Assembly (NCBI GenBank): GCA_905221605.1
Contig: CAJNDS010002393.1
Coordinates: 1-64,000, forward strand
Direction: 5' to 3'
From: Symbiodinium natans
Taxonomy: Eukaryota; Sar; Dinophyceae; Suessiales; Symbiodiniaceae
DNA length: 64,000 nucleotides
Part shown: positions 39,850 to 49,911 of the stretch, in pieces
Layout of the letters: every line of letters begins with the position of its first letter
How positions within the stretch are numbered: position 1 is the first letter of the stretch
Notes under the pieces: generated by a model
What the model was told of the DNA's origin: nothing
Database searches by the model: none
The model's input: the letters and a program-made list of their open reading frames with translations, nothing else
Position numbers and translations under genes: made by a program

Positions 39850-39934
39850 GCAACGACCGTCACCACAACCGCAACAACGGTCACCTCGAGCTCGACCACC
39901 ACAACTTCGAAGACAAGTGTACACCTCAGCGCAG
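39850..39934 (+). CDS. Ser/Thr stalk II, exon 9
   Basis: Phase 0 after TGAAAG, 28 codons plus one base: ATTVTTTATTVTSSSTTTTS, then KTSVHLSA. A canonical GTAGGT donor at 39935 leaves phase 1, matching 40396. Confidence 0.75.
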
Positions 39935-40263
39935 GTAGGTTCAATGTCCACCGCCCCGCGCAAAAGTGGAGAGAGACCTCGGTCGAATCAAGCCCCCAAC
40001 ATAGGGACCTAGACTTTAAAACTTCTCAGGATCTTGCGAGCATCACGGAGGGGACACGGACGGCTTGAATTGTTAACGTTGTGCGCGGAAGACCCAAGCA
40101 AAAGCTGAATGCAAGGTGGAAGATGTTCTACCATGGGGGAGCTTCTGCTGGGGATGGGGCTCAGGGTGCCGGGTGTAGTGTTTAGGGAACAGATGCTGAG
40201 ACAGGGAGAACCAGGCCAAATACAGGTCTTAACCTCCTCGGGCTGCTCTGCTCGGAAGAGTTT

Positions 40264-40386
40264 GAAGACCCTAAGCCCTCACCCTAAACCCTAAACCGTA
40301 AACCCTAAACCCTAAACCCTCAACCCTAAGCCCTAAACCCTAAACCCTGAACCCTAAACCCTAAGCCCTAAACCCTAAACCCTAAT
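40264..40386 (+). repeat. CCCTAAA array
   Basis: About 17 copies at the 3' end of the intron before exon 40396. Confidence 0.9.
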
Positions 40387-40395
40387 CCCACCAAG

Positions 40396-40448
40396 GCACA
40401 ACAAGTACGACCACCACAACCACCACATCTTTGAATCCGGAGGCATCG
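40396..40448 (+). CDS. Ser/Thr stalk II, exon 10
   Basis: Phase 1 after ACCAAG: TTSTTTTTTTSLNPEAS. Donor GT at 40449 or GC at 40443, both phase 0. Last Ser/Thr exon of this stalk. Confidence 0.65.
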
Positions 40449-40503
40449 GTCTGCCTTGCCTGAGCTTCCGATTACTGCGCCAGCTTGCTGCTCTGCCAGC
40501 GCA

Positions 40504-40703
40504 GGGTTTAGGGTTTAGGGTTTAGGGTTTAGGGTTTAGGGTTTAGGGTTTAGGGTTTAGGGTTTGGGGTTCAGGGTTCAGGGTTAGGGTTTAGGGTTTA
40601 GGGTTTAGGGTTTAGGGTTTAGGGTTTAGGGTTTAGGGTTTAGGGTTTAGGGTTTAGGGTTTAGGGTTTAGGGTTTAGGGTTTAGGGTTTAGGGTTTAGG
40701 GTG
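40504..40703 (+). repeat. TTTAGGG array
   Basis: About 28 G-strand copies, interrupted by a TTTGGGG/TTCAGGG stretch near 40565-40585. Confidence 0.95.
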
Positions 40704-40856
40704 TTTCTGCATCGATTGGTAACTGTGAGCATGCCAGACTTTGCTTTGACAGTTTTGTTGGGGCAGGGACACGCAAGTCAGCAGAGAAACATAAAGCGGT
40801 GGAGAATGCAAAACCACCAGGTCAGACGTGGGTCAGGTCATAGGTCCACGCCCATG

Positions 40857-40959
40857 TGGGGGTCTCCGAAAATCAGGGGCCCCTAATCTAGACCCCAAAT
40901 AGCAAGATTCCTTATAATCAGGACCCCAAAATCAGGTACCCCTAATTTCGGACACGCCC
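40857..40959 (+). mobile_element. Inverted-repeat element, family E, copy 2
   Basis: Shares with 31846-31947 the order TCCGAAAATCAGGGGCCCCT, AGACCCCAAATAGCA, GGACCCCAAAATC and GGTACCCCTAATTTCGGA. Outer CACGCCCATG and CACGCCCACG flank it as possible target duplications. Confidence 0.55.
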
Positions 40960-41153
40960 ACGTAAACGCCGCGGGTTCTTTCCTGCAAAATCGGGCTGGA
41001 TGAACCTCTGACGCCTGCTGCCCGACGCGAGCCTAAAGCGCAAGAGCGCCCTCCCCACCACTACAGCTCCCAACGCCCGACCCCGAACCCAAGCCCTAAA
41101 CCCTAAACCCTAAACCCTAAAGCTAAACCACTCCCAGAACCTTGAATCCCCAG

Positions 41154-41233
41154 GCCCTGTCATTCCTGGTGGAGGACCATGGGCCGCAGGCCCGTATGGC
41201 TTTTCGGCGCTGGAGTTCACAGGGCTGTGTCTG
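41154..41233 (+). CDS. Possible exon, frame ambiguous
   Basis: Unique GC-rich segment after CCCCAG between a CCCTAAA and a TTTAGGG array, as for exons elsewhere. All three frames are open: ALSFLVEDHGPQARMAFRRW, PVIPGGGPWAAGPYGFSALE or PCHSWWRTMGRRPVWLFGAG. Confidence 0.4.
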
Positions 41234-41519
41234 GGGTGTAGGGTTTAGGGTTCAGGGTTCAGGGTTCAGGGTTCAAGGTTCAGTGTTCGGGAGGGCTTGG
41301 GGCGTGGGGTTGAGCGTTTAAGGGATTAGTGGGAGGTTTTGGTCCTCACTTCAGCAAACCCTAAGCCCTAAACCATAAACCATAAACTCTAAACCCTAAA
41401 CCCGAAACCCTAAACCCTAAACCCTAAACCCTAAACCCTAAGGTTATCTGCCCCTTAGCACTGTCGACCATGAGCCTTGCTCGACTATCCTCAAGAACCT
41501 TGTCCCGATCCCTTTCCAG

Positions 41520-41590
41520 GCGACGTCCATGACTCCGACCACTGGACTTGAGAACGCCACACTGGCAGAGCCCTTGGAGTTCTTCTTGGG
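41520..41590 (+). CDS. Exon (ATSMTPTTGLENATLAEPLE)
   Basis: Phase 0 after TTTCCAG; carries the sequon NAT and ends near a GT at 41591. It may form the link from the stalk to the following domain. Confidence 0.45.
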
Positions 41591-41635
41591 GTGTAGGGAT
41601 TTAGGGATTTAGGGTTTTAGGGTTTAGGGATTTAG

Positions 41636-42150
41636 GCCCAAACCCTAAACCCTAAACCCTAAACCCTAAACCCTAAACCCTAAACCCTAAACCCTAAACC
41701 CTAAACCCTAAACCCTAAACCCTAAACCCTAACCCTGAACCCTGAACCCTGAACCCTGAACCCTGAACCCTGAACCCTGAAGAAACCCTGAACCCTAGAA
41801 CCCTAAACCCTAAACCCTAAACCCTAAACCCTAAACCCTAAACCCTAAACCCTAAACCCTAAACCCTAAACCCTAAACCCTAAACCCTAAACCCTAACCC
41901 TAAACCCTAACCCTGAACCCTAACCTGAACCCTAGAACCTAGAACCCTAGACCCTAGAACCCTAGAACCCTAGACCCAGAACCCTAAACCCTACACCTAA
42001 ACCCTATAAACCCTAAACCCTAAACCCTAAACCCTGAACCCTGAACCCTGAACCCTAAACCCTAAACCCTAAACCCTAAACCCTAAACCCTAAACCCTAA
42101 ACCCTAAACCCTAAACCCTAAACCCTAACCCTAAGCCCTAAACCCCAGGA
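41636..42150 (+). repeat. Longest CCCTAAA array (about 0.5 kb)
   Basis: About 70 units, mainly CCCTAAA, with blocks of CCCTGAA and CCCTAGA variants (41735-41800, 41910-41990). Ends about 30 bases before the exon at 42182. Confidence 0.95.
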
Positions 42151-42181
42151 ACCTTAAACCCCAGGAACCTTAAACCCCAAG

Positions 42182-42268
42182 GTCATCCAAGGGCATGGCC
42201 TGGGTTCGCAGTGGGGCGCAGTCTACTTCGTGAAGCCGGGGCGGCTTTTCGCCGCGTGGCATCCAGCA
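42182..42268 (+). CDS. Exon (WGAVYFVKPGRLFAAWHPA)
   Basis: Phase 0 after CCCAAG, 29 codons, ending before the consensus donor GTAAGT: VIQGHGLGSQWGAVYFVKPG, then RLFAAWHPA. No family recognised. A phase-1 frame is also open. Confidence 0.5.
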
Positions 42269-42273
42269 GTAAG

Positions 42274-42400
42274 TAGGGTTTAGGGTTTAGGGTTTAGGGT
42301 TTAGGGTTTAGGGTTTTGGGTTTTGGGTTTTGGGTTTTGGGTTTTGGGTTTTGGGTTTTGGGTTTTTGGGTTTAGGGTCTAGGGTTTGGGGTTTAGGGTT
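42274..42400 (+). repeat. TTTAGGG array with TTTTGGG block
   Basis: Begins six bases after the donor. Contains about eight consecutive TTTTGGG heptamers (42304-42368) between canonical copies. From 42400 to 44115 there is scattered repeat and unique sequence with a C-run (43250-43268) but no confident exon. Confidence 0.9.
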
Positions 42401-44117
42401 TGTGCCATCGTCCATCTGCGCGGCACTTCCTGAGGCAACTTCGGCGGATGCCAGCAGCTGTGACGTGCACCTTGGGTTGGATCTTTCTTGTAGCCCCTAG
42501 CCCCTAAACCCTAAACCCTAAGCCCTAAGCCCTAAGCCCTAAACCCTAATCCCGAAACTTTGGAGGTTTGTGGGGGTTTAGGGTCTGCAGATTGTTCAGG
42601 GTTGCGACTTTTCTACCTAATCAACATAGTTGTAAACACAGCAAAATTTGCTACTTATCGGTCTTGCTTTTTTTGGTGAGGGGGAACCACAAACACTAAA
42701 CCCTACAACCCATAAGCTCTAAACCCTAAACCCAAATTCCTATAAACCCTGAATCTGTTTCAGGGTCTGTGGTCCAAATTCCTTCCTTCCTGGCCTCGCC
42801 GAGGACTTCCTGGCAGGAGGTCGAGGTGGGACCTTCTGCCCAGTCTGAACTGGGCAATCCGACCCGAGGGGAGTTTAGGGTTTAGGGTTGAGGGTTTCGG
42901 GTTGAGGGTTTAGGGTTTGGGGTGTAAGGTTTAGGGTTTTTGGACTTGAGCGTGTTGCGCTCAACTGATCTAGGGGGAGGATAACCCCCATGAACCCCAT
43001 AATGCTACCCAAAGCCCTCAAAACCCCATAAACCCCATAAACCCCATAAGCCCTGCCAAGCTCTCAACCGCGACCAGGTGCAGTGTCTGGTGCCGCAGCT
43101 TGCAGCGGGAGCATATCAGGCGCTGCTGCCGGCAGACATGGCTTAAGGTTGCGGATTTCGCGTTTAGGGCTTAAGAATTTTCTCGGGTTCATGGGCTTTG
43201 GGCTTTCGGCTTTGGACTTTTTGTTGTTTTTTCCTAGCTTCGGAACCCTCCCCCCCCCCCCCCCCCCAAGAAATCCCCTTCTCCCCTAAGAGGGCCCTTC
43301 CCTGAGGGCCCTGCCCAAATCTCAGGTGATGTTTCAAGCTTCAAAGGATAATTTCAGTACACAGGAATGTCAACTGGGCTCCGTTCTTGGGAGCTAGAGT
43401 GTTCTAACTGAGCTGTACCTGCTACTCTTCTCTGAACTCAAGCCCGAGCCCTGAAGACCCAGCAGAACCCCAATGTCGACGACCTCCTCATTGGCAGGTC
43501 CACGTCAGAGTCCCATACGTCGGGGATGCGGCGCCTGGGCTAGACCAGCTGAAGCCTAAACCCTAAACCCGAAACTAAACCCTGTCTGAGTTGGGAGCCG
43601 AGGGTGTGAGGTCGGTGTTGGCACAAGTGTTCGGCCTCCATGTTCCTAGCAGATCCTGAGAGGCTTTAGTGCAGAGGAGTTTGGGTCTTGGGTGTAGCAG
43701 TTTAGGGTTTAAAAGTTTAGGGTGTAGGACAGTGTATGAGTTTAGGGCTCAGGGGAATTGACGTGTTGAGGCCTTTGGTGTTTGGAGCTCAGGGTTTTTG
43801 ATTTTGGGTGTTTAGACTTGCCAAGCCCTAAACCTGAACCCAATCGAACCCCTACGACAAGCGAGGGAATCTGACGCCCCAAACCCAAACCTCAAACCCC
43901 AAACCAGTTGTTCACAAAAGCTTGACAATATCATCTCCAAACTGTCACGACATATCCTGTAGTCATTTCGTGCCACCTGTAAGCAACGTACCACTGACCC
44001 CTAACCCCAAACCCCGCACCCCGAACCCCAAACCCCAAAACCCCAAACCCCAAGCCCTATACCCTAAACACTAAACCCTAAACCCCAAACCCCAAACCCT
44101 AAACCCTAAACCCCAAG

Positions 44118-44258
44118 AAGTGCTTGGAATTCCACGAGGTGGTGCCAGAGCCCTTCATCGCCCCGCTCCTGCTCACGGGCGCCGGCCCTGCGACCGAGTG
44201 GCTGGGCCCAAACCTTCAACTGCGACTCCCACAGACCCTAAGCCAGCGAATCCCTGAG
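44118..44258 (+). CDS. Exon of 47 codons, no domain assigned
   Basis: Phase 0 from AAG after CCCCAAG to a GT donor at 44259: KCLEFHEVVPEPFIAPLLLT, then GAGPATEWLGPNLQLRLPQ and TLSQRIPE. One of the longer non-stalk exons. The hydrophobic alternation suggests a beta-sandwich. Confidence 0.6.
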
Positions 44259-44265
44259 GTTAGGG

Positions 44266-44456
44266 TTTAGGGTTTAGAGTTTAGGCTTTAGGGTTAGGGC
44301 TTAGGGCTTAGGGCTTAGGGCAGGGCTGAGGGCTTAGGGCTTAGGGCTTAGGGCTTAGGGCTTAGGGCTTAGGGCTTAGGGCGTAGGGCCTAGGGCCTAG
44401 GGCCTAGGGCCTAGGGCCTAGGGCTTAGGGCTTAGGGCTTAGGGCTTAGGGCTGAG
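44266..44456 (+). repeat. CTTAGGG/CCTAGGG variant array
   Basis: About 25 units of GGGCTTA with an inner block of GGGCCTA; canonical TTTAGGG only at the left edge. Starts 8 bases after a donor. Confidence 0.95.
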
Positions 44457-44916
44457 GGTAAACCCTTTAAACCCTAAACCTAGTCCCTGAGTCCCTGGAC
44501 CAGCACAAAGCAGCACGTCGCAGCAGAGAGTCAACCTGAAATCGCCCGAATTCCCATGCCCACAGTGCCCCAAAGAGGGCATAGGGTCTCTAGGGATCAG
44601 GGAACGGAACCCTGAACCCTGAATCCTAAACCCTAAACCCTAAACCCGAAATGCGAAACCATTTTTCGGGTTTAGGGTGTTTTGGGGGGCCCCTCGGGTC
44701 CCGGAATTGAGATGGCTTGAGCTGGTTTAGTGTTTCTTACCACACATCTAAGTCGCGGAGGTGCAGATGCAAAGTAGACCTGGAATCCAACCATTTAAGG
44801 GGGTTATGTTAGAGAATCTCCTTTCCTCGTTCCCTACAAAGAACCATCCCTAAACCCTAAACCCTGAAACCCTAAAACCCTAAATCCTAAACCCTAAACC
44901 CTAAACCCTAGCTAAG

Positions 44917-44997
44917 AACCAGCAAGCAAACCTCCACGCTTTGCGCAAGAGAAGGATGGAGCTGCTCCGCAGAAGCAACGAGACAGATGGCATGGAG
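44917..44997 (+). CDS. Basic helical exon
   Basis: Phase 0 after GCTAAG, 27 codons to a GTGGAC donor: NQQANLHALRKRRMELLRRS, then NETDGME. Charged and helical, unlike the ectodomain exons; could be cytoplasmic or belong to another gene. Confidence 0.5.
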
Positions 44998-45011
44998 GTG
45001 GACCCCAAACC

Positions 45012-45088
45012 CCTAAACCCTAAACCCTAAACCCTAAACCCTAAACCCTAAACCCTAAACCCTAAACCCTAAACCCTAAACCCTAAAC
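45012..45088 (+). repeat. CCCTAAA array
   Basis: About eleven copies downstream of the exon at 44917 (against the usual polarity). Confidence 0.9.
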
Positions 45089-45279
45089 TTCCCGGAGCCC
45101 TGAAACCCTAAGCTCTACACGATAAAACTCCTAGTCCCTAACCTTCTTGCTAAGCCTAACCGCTGAACCCTCGACCCTAATCCCCTGCGATAAAGCCGTG
45201 CCGATGGCTTGGTGACCCCTCCCCCATAAAGAGAGGGACAGAGAGCGGGTTGGCTACATGGCCCGACGGCCTGACATGT

Positions 45280-45478
45280 CGCAAGCTTGCGTCACGCACG
45301 CAGACGCACTCCGAAGAATTGCCGCTGATCCTGTGCAGGAGGCAACCGCCGTCTTCGTACTTGAAGGGAGCATGGCCGGGGGTCAGGACAGGGCACTAGG
45401 TGCCATTTGCGAGGTGCATGCGGTGAGCTTCTGTGCAGACATCGACTGCTCTGCAGTACTCTTCAAACTACAAAAGCA
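45280..45478 (+). CDS. Possible exon(s) in an open frame
   Basis: The frame reads CVTHADALRRIAADPVQEAT, then AVFVLEGSMAGGQDRALGAI and CEVHAVSFCADIDCSAVLF without a stop. True borders are unknown; AG acceptors at 45288 and 45340 could split it. Confidence 0.4.
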
Positions 45479-45518
45479 AACCCTAAAGCAAATAAACCCT
45501 GATCCCTGAACCCTGGAG

Positions 45519-45608
45519 GAGTTGGTCCTGCTTGGAGCGGGCTTTGGCCATGCGAAGGAGGTGCACAATCAGCCGGCGGATCCCGGGACTTGGGATTCAG
45601 ATTCTGTG
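45519..45608 (+). CDS. Exon (ELVLLGAGFGHAKEVHNQPA)
   Basis: Phase 0 after CTGGAG, 30 codons ending directly before GTTTAGGG: ELVLLGAGFGHAKEVHNQPA, then DPGTWDSDSV. The donor falls on a telomere repeat unit. From 45610 to 47115 no confident exon was found; 46709-46733 (ANRMKVML) and 46783-46809 (EVLYSDHSE) are weak candidates. Confidence 0.5.
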
Positions 45609-46931
45609 GTTTAGGGTTTAGGGTTCAGGGTTTAGGGCTCAGGGTTTGTTGTTTGAGCAGGGTTTAGGCGTTACGCATGGTTTGGAGGCGAGTTTTGAGG
45701 ACGAACGGTGCCTTACCCAAAGCCTGGCTCATGCTGTTGCCCAAACAACCAGAAATTGACACAATTTGACAATGTCATCCCCTCATAATCTCCATACTAT
45801 GGTTATTCATTGATGCTATCATGTACACTTGTCATGAACATTTGCTATCGCAAGTGCCAATTCAGGCCCCGATTTGTAGCTGCAAGCCCTGAACCCTCTC
45901 CACCCGAGACTGGGGCATGGGAGGCCACGCAGGTGACGGTCTGCGGCGCACCTTGCGTAGCTGGGCAGAAGTTTTGCATTTCGGGTTTAGGGTTTTGGGT
46001 TTGCATATACACGGGGGTCGAGCTCCAGCAACAATCCTAGGACCTAACACCTAAGCCGCAAGCCCGCCCCTAAATCAACAACACAACCTCTCAACCCCCT
46101 AGACCGTCCTAAGCTCCAAACTGAACAATACCCTCCGAAACCCTAACAACCTAGACCCTAAACTCCTAACCCTAAACCCTAAACCCCCAAACTCCAGACC
46201 CTAAACCCGAAGGAGCAAACTTTAAGCCCTAAACCCTAAACTTCCTAAGCACGAAATCCCGGGCGGATGCCATGTTAAAGCTCGGTTATATAGGTTTCAG
46301 GGCTCAGGGAAGTTTAGGGTTTAGGGTTTAGGGAAGTTTAGGGTTTAGGGTTCATGATGTGAGCGACCGTCGAAATTAGCGTTGATTAGCTTTAGTAAGG
46401 GACGGACATCAGTTTATGGTTTGGTGGCTTTTGATGAACGATATGGGACACGCAGAAAACGATAACACCAACATCCATGTCCTTCAGCTTAGCAAGTAAG
46501 ATTGACCGCTGCTCATGTAGGGTTTAGGGCAGTTTGGGGTTTAGGGCTTCGGGCTTGCGGAAGGTCAGGGCTTAGGCGGGATCCCTTGTGCATTAGCCCT
46601 GCCAAGCTGAGACTCGCACCAAAGCCCTCAATCCCCTCCCTGGTTGAGTCACGCATAAAACGCCCGGGTAACCAACATGGCCGGCAATTCGCCAGACACC
46701 TTGAAGAGGCCAATCGGATGAAGGTTATGCTCAGGTGGGAACCCTACACGCTAAACTAAAACCTCCCCTTTTTGCGTCCGAGGAAGTGCTGTACTCGGAT
46801 CACTCGGAGGTGAAGTGTCCCTCAGCTTCTTGATGGGTTCGGGGTTTAGGCTTAGGCCTGGGTTTCAGGGTTTAAAGGGCTTGAGCTCCTCCCCTCCCAA
46901 ACCCTAAGCCCTAAACCTCTAGAGTGGTTAA

Positions 46932-46967
46932 GGTTGCACAACCCCCCCCCCCCCCCCCCCCCCCCCC
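46932..46967 (+). repeat. Poly-C run
   Basis: About 35 consecutive C followed directly by AG. It may serve as polypyrimidine tract for a short downstream exon (frame uncertain). Confidence 0.8.
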
Positions 46968-47015
46968 AGAACTGCATCCGGAGTCTCAACAGACTCCGTC
47001 TCGCAACCTTCAACC

Positions 47016-47100
47016 CTAAACCCTAAACCCTAAACCCTAAACCCTAAACCCTAAACCCTAAACCCTAAACCCTAAACCCTAAACCCTAAACCCTAAACCC
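47016..47100 (+). repeat. CCCTAAA array
   Basis: About twelve perfect copies ending 15 bases before the acceptor of 47116. Confidence 0.9.
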
Positions 47101-47115
47101 CAAGAGCATCTCCAG

Positions 47116-47183
47116 GCCGGACACCCCTGCTGCTGACCGACGCCGAGGAAGTGCTCGCAGAGCTTCCGCACCAGGACGCTGGG
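47116..47183 (+). CDS. Exon of a three-exon helical run, 1
   Basis: Phase 1 after CTCCAG: RTPLLLTDAEEVLAELPHQD, then AG. Ends before GTTTAGG in phase 0, consistent with 47409. Confidence 0.55.
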
Positions 47184-47408
47184 GTTTAGGGGTTTAGGGT
47201 TTAGGGTTTGGAGTTTGGGGTTTAGGGTTTAGGGCCAGTCTTCAGGGTGTAGGATTTAGGGTTTAGGTTCCCGGTTCAGGGTTCAGGGTTCAGGGCTCAA
47301 GGTTTACATCATAAGCAAACTGCACGGTGTGATCATGGCTGCTATTTCCCGTTGTTGCATCTTCATGCGACCTTTGTCTTGAAAGGCGCTAAATCCAAAC
47401 CCTTTAAG

Positions 47409-47435
47409 GACGTGCTCCGAGCTGCGACCCGGACA
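47409..47435 (+). CDS. Exon of a three-exon helical run, 2
   Basis: Phase 0 after TTTAAG: DVLRAATRT. GC donor at 47436. Confidence 0.5.
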
Positions 47436-47439
47436 GCTA

Positions 47440-47532
47440 ACCCTAAACCCTAAACCCTAAACCCTAAACCCTAAACCCTAAACCCTAAACCCTAAACCCT
47501 AAACCCTAAACCCTAAACCCTAAACCCTAAAA
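47440..47532 (+). repeat. CCCTAAA array
   Basis: About 13 copies filling most of a 130-bp intron, which shows that an intron here can be little more than a telomere array. Confidence 0.9.
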
Positions 47533-47565
47533 CGCCCGGGGTTTTGAGTTCAGGGTTCTTTCCAG

Positions 47566-47601
47566 GATCTGCGGCCTCATTTCGGCAAGCTGTTGAACGT
47601 G
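47566..47601 (+). CDS. Exon of a three-exon helical run, 3
   Basis: Phase 0 after TTCCAG: DLRPHFGKLLNV, GC donor at 47602. With the two preceding exons it forms a leucine-rich, charged segment unlike the Cys-rich ectodomains. Confidence 0.5.
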
Positions 47602-47860
47602 GCCGGTTGGCCATTCAGGCAGGATTCGGGCTCGAAGGTTTTCAGGTTTCATGAAGCTTTTCATAGCCTAAACTGGTATTTGCATTGCGCAGCAGGTTGA
47701 TCTGGTGTTTGAAATCTAAAGCACGGTGTAGACAGCAGCAGCTGTACTTGTGTCTAGAATGCTCTGATGCAGAATGTGCTCGGTAAGCAACAGTATGCAA
47801 GGACTTCAACATCAAAAAGCAGGAAACAAGCCTCTGCCAGCCTTTCGACACTCAATTCCA

Positions 47861-47861
<1 letters not shown>

Positions 47862-47896
<35 letters not shown>
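47862..47896 (+). repeat. Poly-C run
   Basis: About 35 consecutive C; overlapping ORFs read poly-Pro only by accident. Confidence 0.85.
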
Positions 47897-47897
<1 letters not shown>

Positions 47898-47958
47898 AAG
47901 CCTGTAATGCCAAATGCAGAACGCTAAACACCCTTATTTCGAGCCAAGACCAAGCAAC

Positions 47959-48019
47959 TTGGGATGTTCCACCTTATACGACTCAGAAGGGCTGTTAGCA
48001 CAAGGGGGGAACATCCCAA
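47959..48019 (+). mobile_element. MITE family A, copy 5 (short), with perfect 8-bp target duplication
   Basis: 61 bp from TTGGGATGTTCC to GGAACATCCCAA, a perfect 12-bp terminal inverted repeat. Flanked by CAAGCAAC on both sides (47951-47958 and 48020-48027). Confidence 0.85.
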
Positions 48020-48453
48020 CAAGCAACCCGAAAGTCTGGAACTGGCAGGTCGCCCGAGCTCCGTCGTGCAGTTGCTTCATGGCTGAAATGTCTAGAAGAA
48101 CCTCTAAACCCTAAACCCTAAAACCTTAGCACAAGCCCTTAACCCTAAATCCTGGGAGTGTTGAAGTGCGGCCGCGGCTGCAGGATTTTGTATGATCAAG
48201 GGGCCGTACCCGAGCAAGTTCAGAGCCTTGACCGTTTGGGGTATTCAGAGGGCGGCAATGACTGCATCCGTCATTGGGAGCAACACGAGACCTCAAACCC
48301 TAAACCCTTACCCTAACCCCTAAACCCTAAACCCGAACCTTTAACGCCCAAACCCGAGCCTCTAAGTCACAAGTCGCAGGGGTCTTGAGGTTGCAGGAGC
48401 AATCGGGTGTAGGGTTTCAGCGGTTTGTGGGTTCAGTGTTGGCTTCTGCCAAG

Positions 48454-48577
48454 GATGGAGAGGTTGATGAAGACGTGGTTCTCAGCGGCATGGATTCCTG
48501 CAGCATCGAGTTCGATGCCGGCCCGGATGCGTCGGCAGCCCAGTCTGCTCCGAGAGCTGAGGAACCTTGTCTTGCGG
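48454..48577 (+). CDS. Acidic exon
   Basis: Phase 0 after GCCAAG to G|GTTTAG: DGEVDEDVVLSGMDSCSIEF, then DAGPDASAAQSAPRAEEP. 41 codons plus one base. Acidic with a single Cys; no family. The donor again overlaps a TTTAGGG unit. Confidence 0.5.
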
Positions 48578-48899
48578 GTTTAGGGTTTAGGGTTTATGGT
48601 TTAGGGTTTAGGGTTTAGGGTTTAGGGTTTAGGGTGGGGGCAGGGTTCTTAGCTAGGACCTTGGGAGATTCCATATTTTCCCTGATTGGGTGTAAGAGGA
48701 TCATGCTCAGTAATCTTCTTCAGAGGTTTTTAAGGGAGCCAAGCTAAGTTGCGGGCTTCGGGTATCGTGACTCAAGTGCTCTTTTTTTTCCGGGTCTTGA
48801 TGCTGAGTTTCAGAGCGGCGAGTTTCCGCACTGCAACCTGAGTGCCTGCCTAATGACAAGCAACCCCAAAAACACCAAAGACTCTAGACTCCAGAAGTC

Positions 48900-49188
48900 C
48901 TAAACCTCAAACCCTAAACCCCAAACCCTAAACCCCAAACCCTAAACCCTAAACCCCAAACCCTAAACCCTAAACCCCAAGCCCCAAACCCTAAGCCCCA
49001 AACCCTAAGCCCCAAACCCTGAGCCCCAAACCCTAAGCCCCAAGCCGTAAGCCCCAAGCCCTACACCCCGAACCCTTGTGAAACCCTAAACCCTATAAAC
49101 CCTAAACCCTAAACCCTAAACCCTAAACCCTAAACCCTAAACCCTAAACCCTAAACCCTAAACCCTAAACCCTAAACCCTAAAAAGGC
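48900..49188 (+). repeat. CCCTAAA/CCCCAAA/CCCCAAG array
   Basis: About 40 units in blocks of alternating variants, ending 20 bases before the acceptor of 49211. Confidence 0.9.
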
Positions 49189-49210
49189 CCAAAGCCCTAT
49201 CGGCTCCCAG

Positions 49211-49253
49211 GCGCATCTTGCTGAGCAGCCTCGCGTTCTATGCACCACCAGAG
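49211..49253 (+). CDS. Short exon (RILLSSLAFYAPPE)
   Basis: Phase 2 after CTCCCAG. GC donor near 49254. CCCTAAA array upstream and TTTAGGG array downstream. Confidence 0.45.
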
Positions 49254-49387
49254 GCCAACGAAACCCCCAAAAGCCCTAATATTTAGGGTTTAGGGTTTAG
49301 GGTTTGGGGTTTAGGGTTTAGGGTTTAGGGTTTGAGGTTTAGGGTTTGGGGTTTAGGGTTTGGGGTTTGGGGTTTAGAGCCCTAATC

Positions 49388-49470
49388 TTACTGCTGGTTA
49401 GCAGGAATGCGGGAAGTAGGGCCCTTTTCATGCCCTTTAAAGGATTATACAGGGTACCTCATTCCCCTGT
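49388..49470 (+). mobile_element. MITE-like element, family B, copy 2
   Basis: TACTGCTGGTTAGCAGGAAT and GGATTATACAGGG...CATTCCCCTG match family B copy 1. The right arm is interrupted by the GC-rich tandem repeat that follows. Confidence 0.55.
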
Positions 49471-49698
49471 TGGGCACTCGCGGGTCTGGCCTTGTCCCGG
49501 CCCGCGCGCGCGCGCGCGGCCTTGGCCTTGGCCTTGGCCCTTCCACATCGACCGGCCCTGTTGGGCACTCAAGGGTCTGATCTGTCCTGGCCCGCGCGCG
49601 CACAGCCTTGGCCTTGGCCTTGGCCCTTTCAGATCGACCGGCCCTGTTGGGCACTCAAGGGTCCGGCCTTGTCCTGGCCCGCGCGTGCGTGGCCTTGG
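49468..49698 (+). repeat. GC-rich tandem repeat, about 88 bp unit
   Basis: Three units starting CTGTTGGGCACTC at 49468, 49558 and 49644. Each holds CG/GCGC and CCTTGG sub-repeats. It appears to have expanded inside a family B element. Confidence 0.8.
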
Positions 49699-49911
49699 TA
49701 AGGATAGGGAATAAATGCTAACCAATGGTATTCCCTTATGGCCTCCTTGACATTATACTAGAAGAAAACCTCAAAACCCTATTCTAATTATTAATCCCCT
49801 GTATTACAACCTTGCTGCCTTTACCCCCTAGACTTGAGACCCCAAATAGGGTTTGGGGATTGGAGTTGGGTTTCGGGGTTAAGGGGTTCCCACACAAATC
49901 CCAAGCAAAAG

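Noticed and set aside
41636-42150. A chromosome end or recent telomere fusion
   Set aside because: Arrays are short, in both orientations, dozens in number, and lie between phase-compatible exons; none is terminal or head-to-head at a single junction.
49346-49725. ORFs of Arg/Pro/Trp-rich composition on both strands
   Set aside because: They translate the GC-rich 88-bp tandem repeat, open in several frames.
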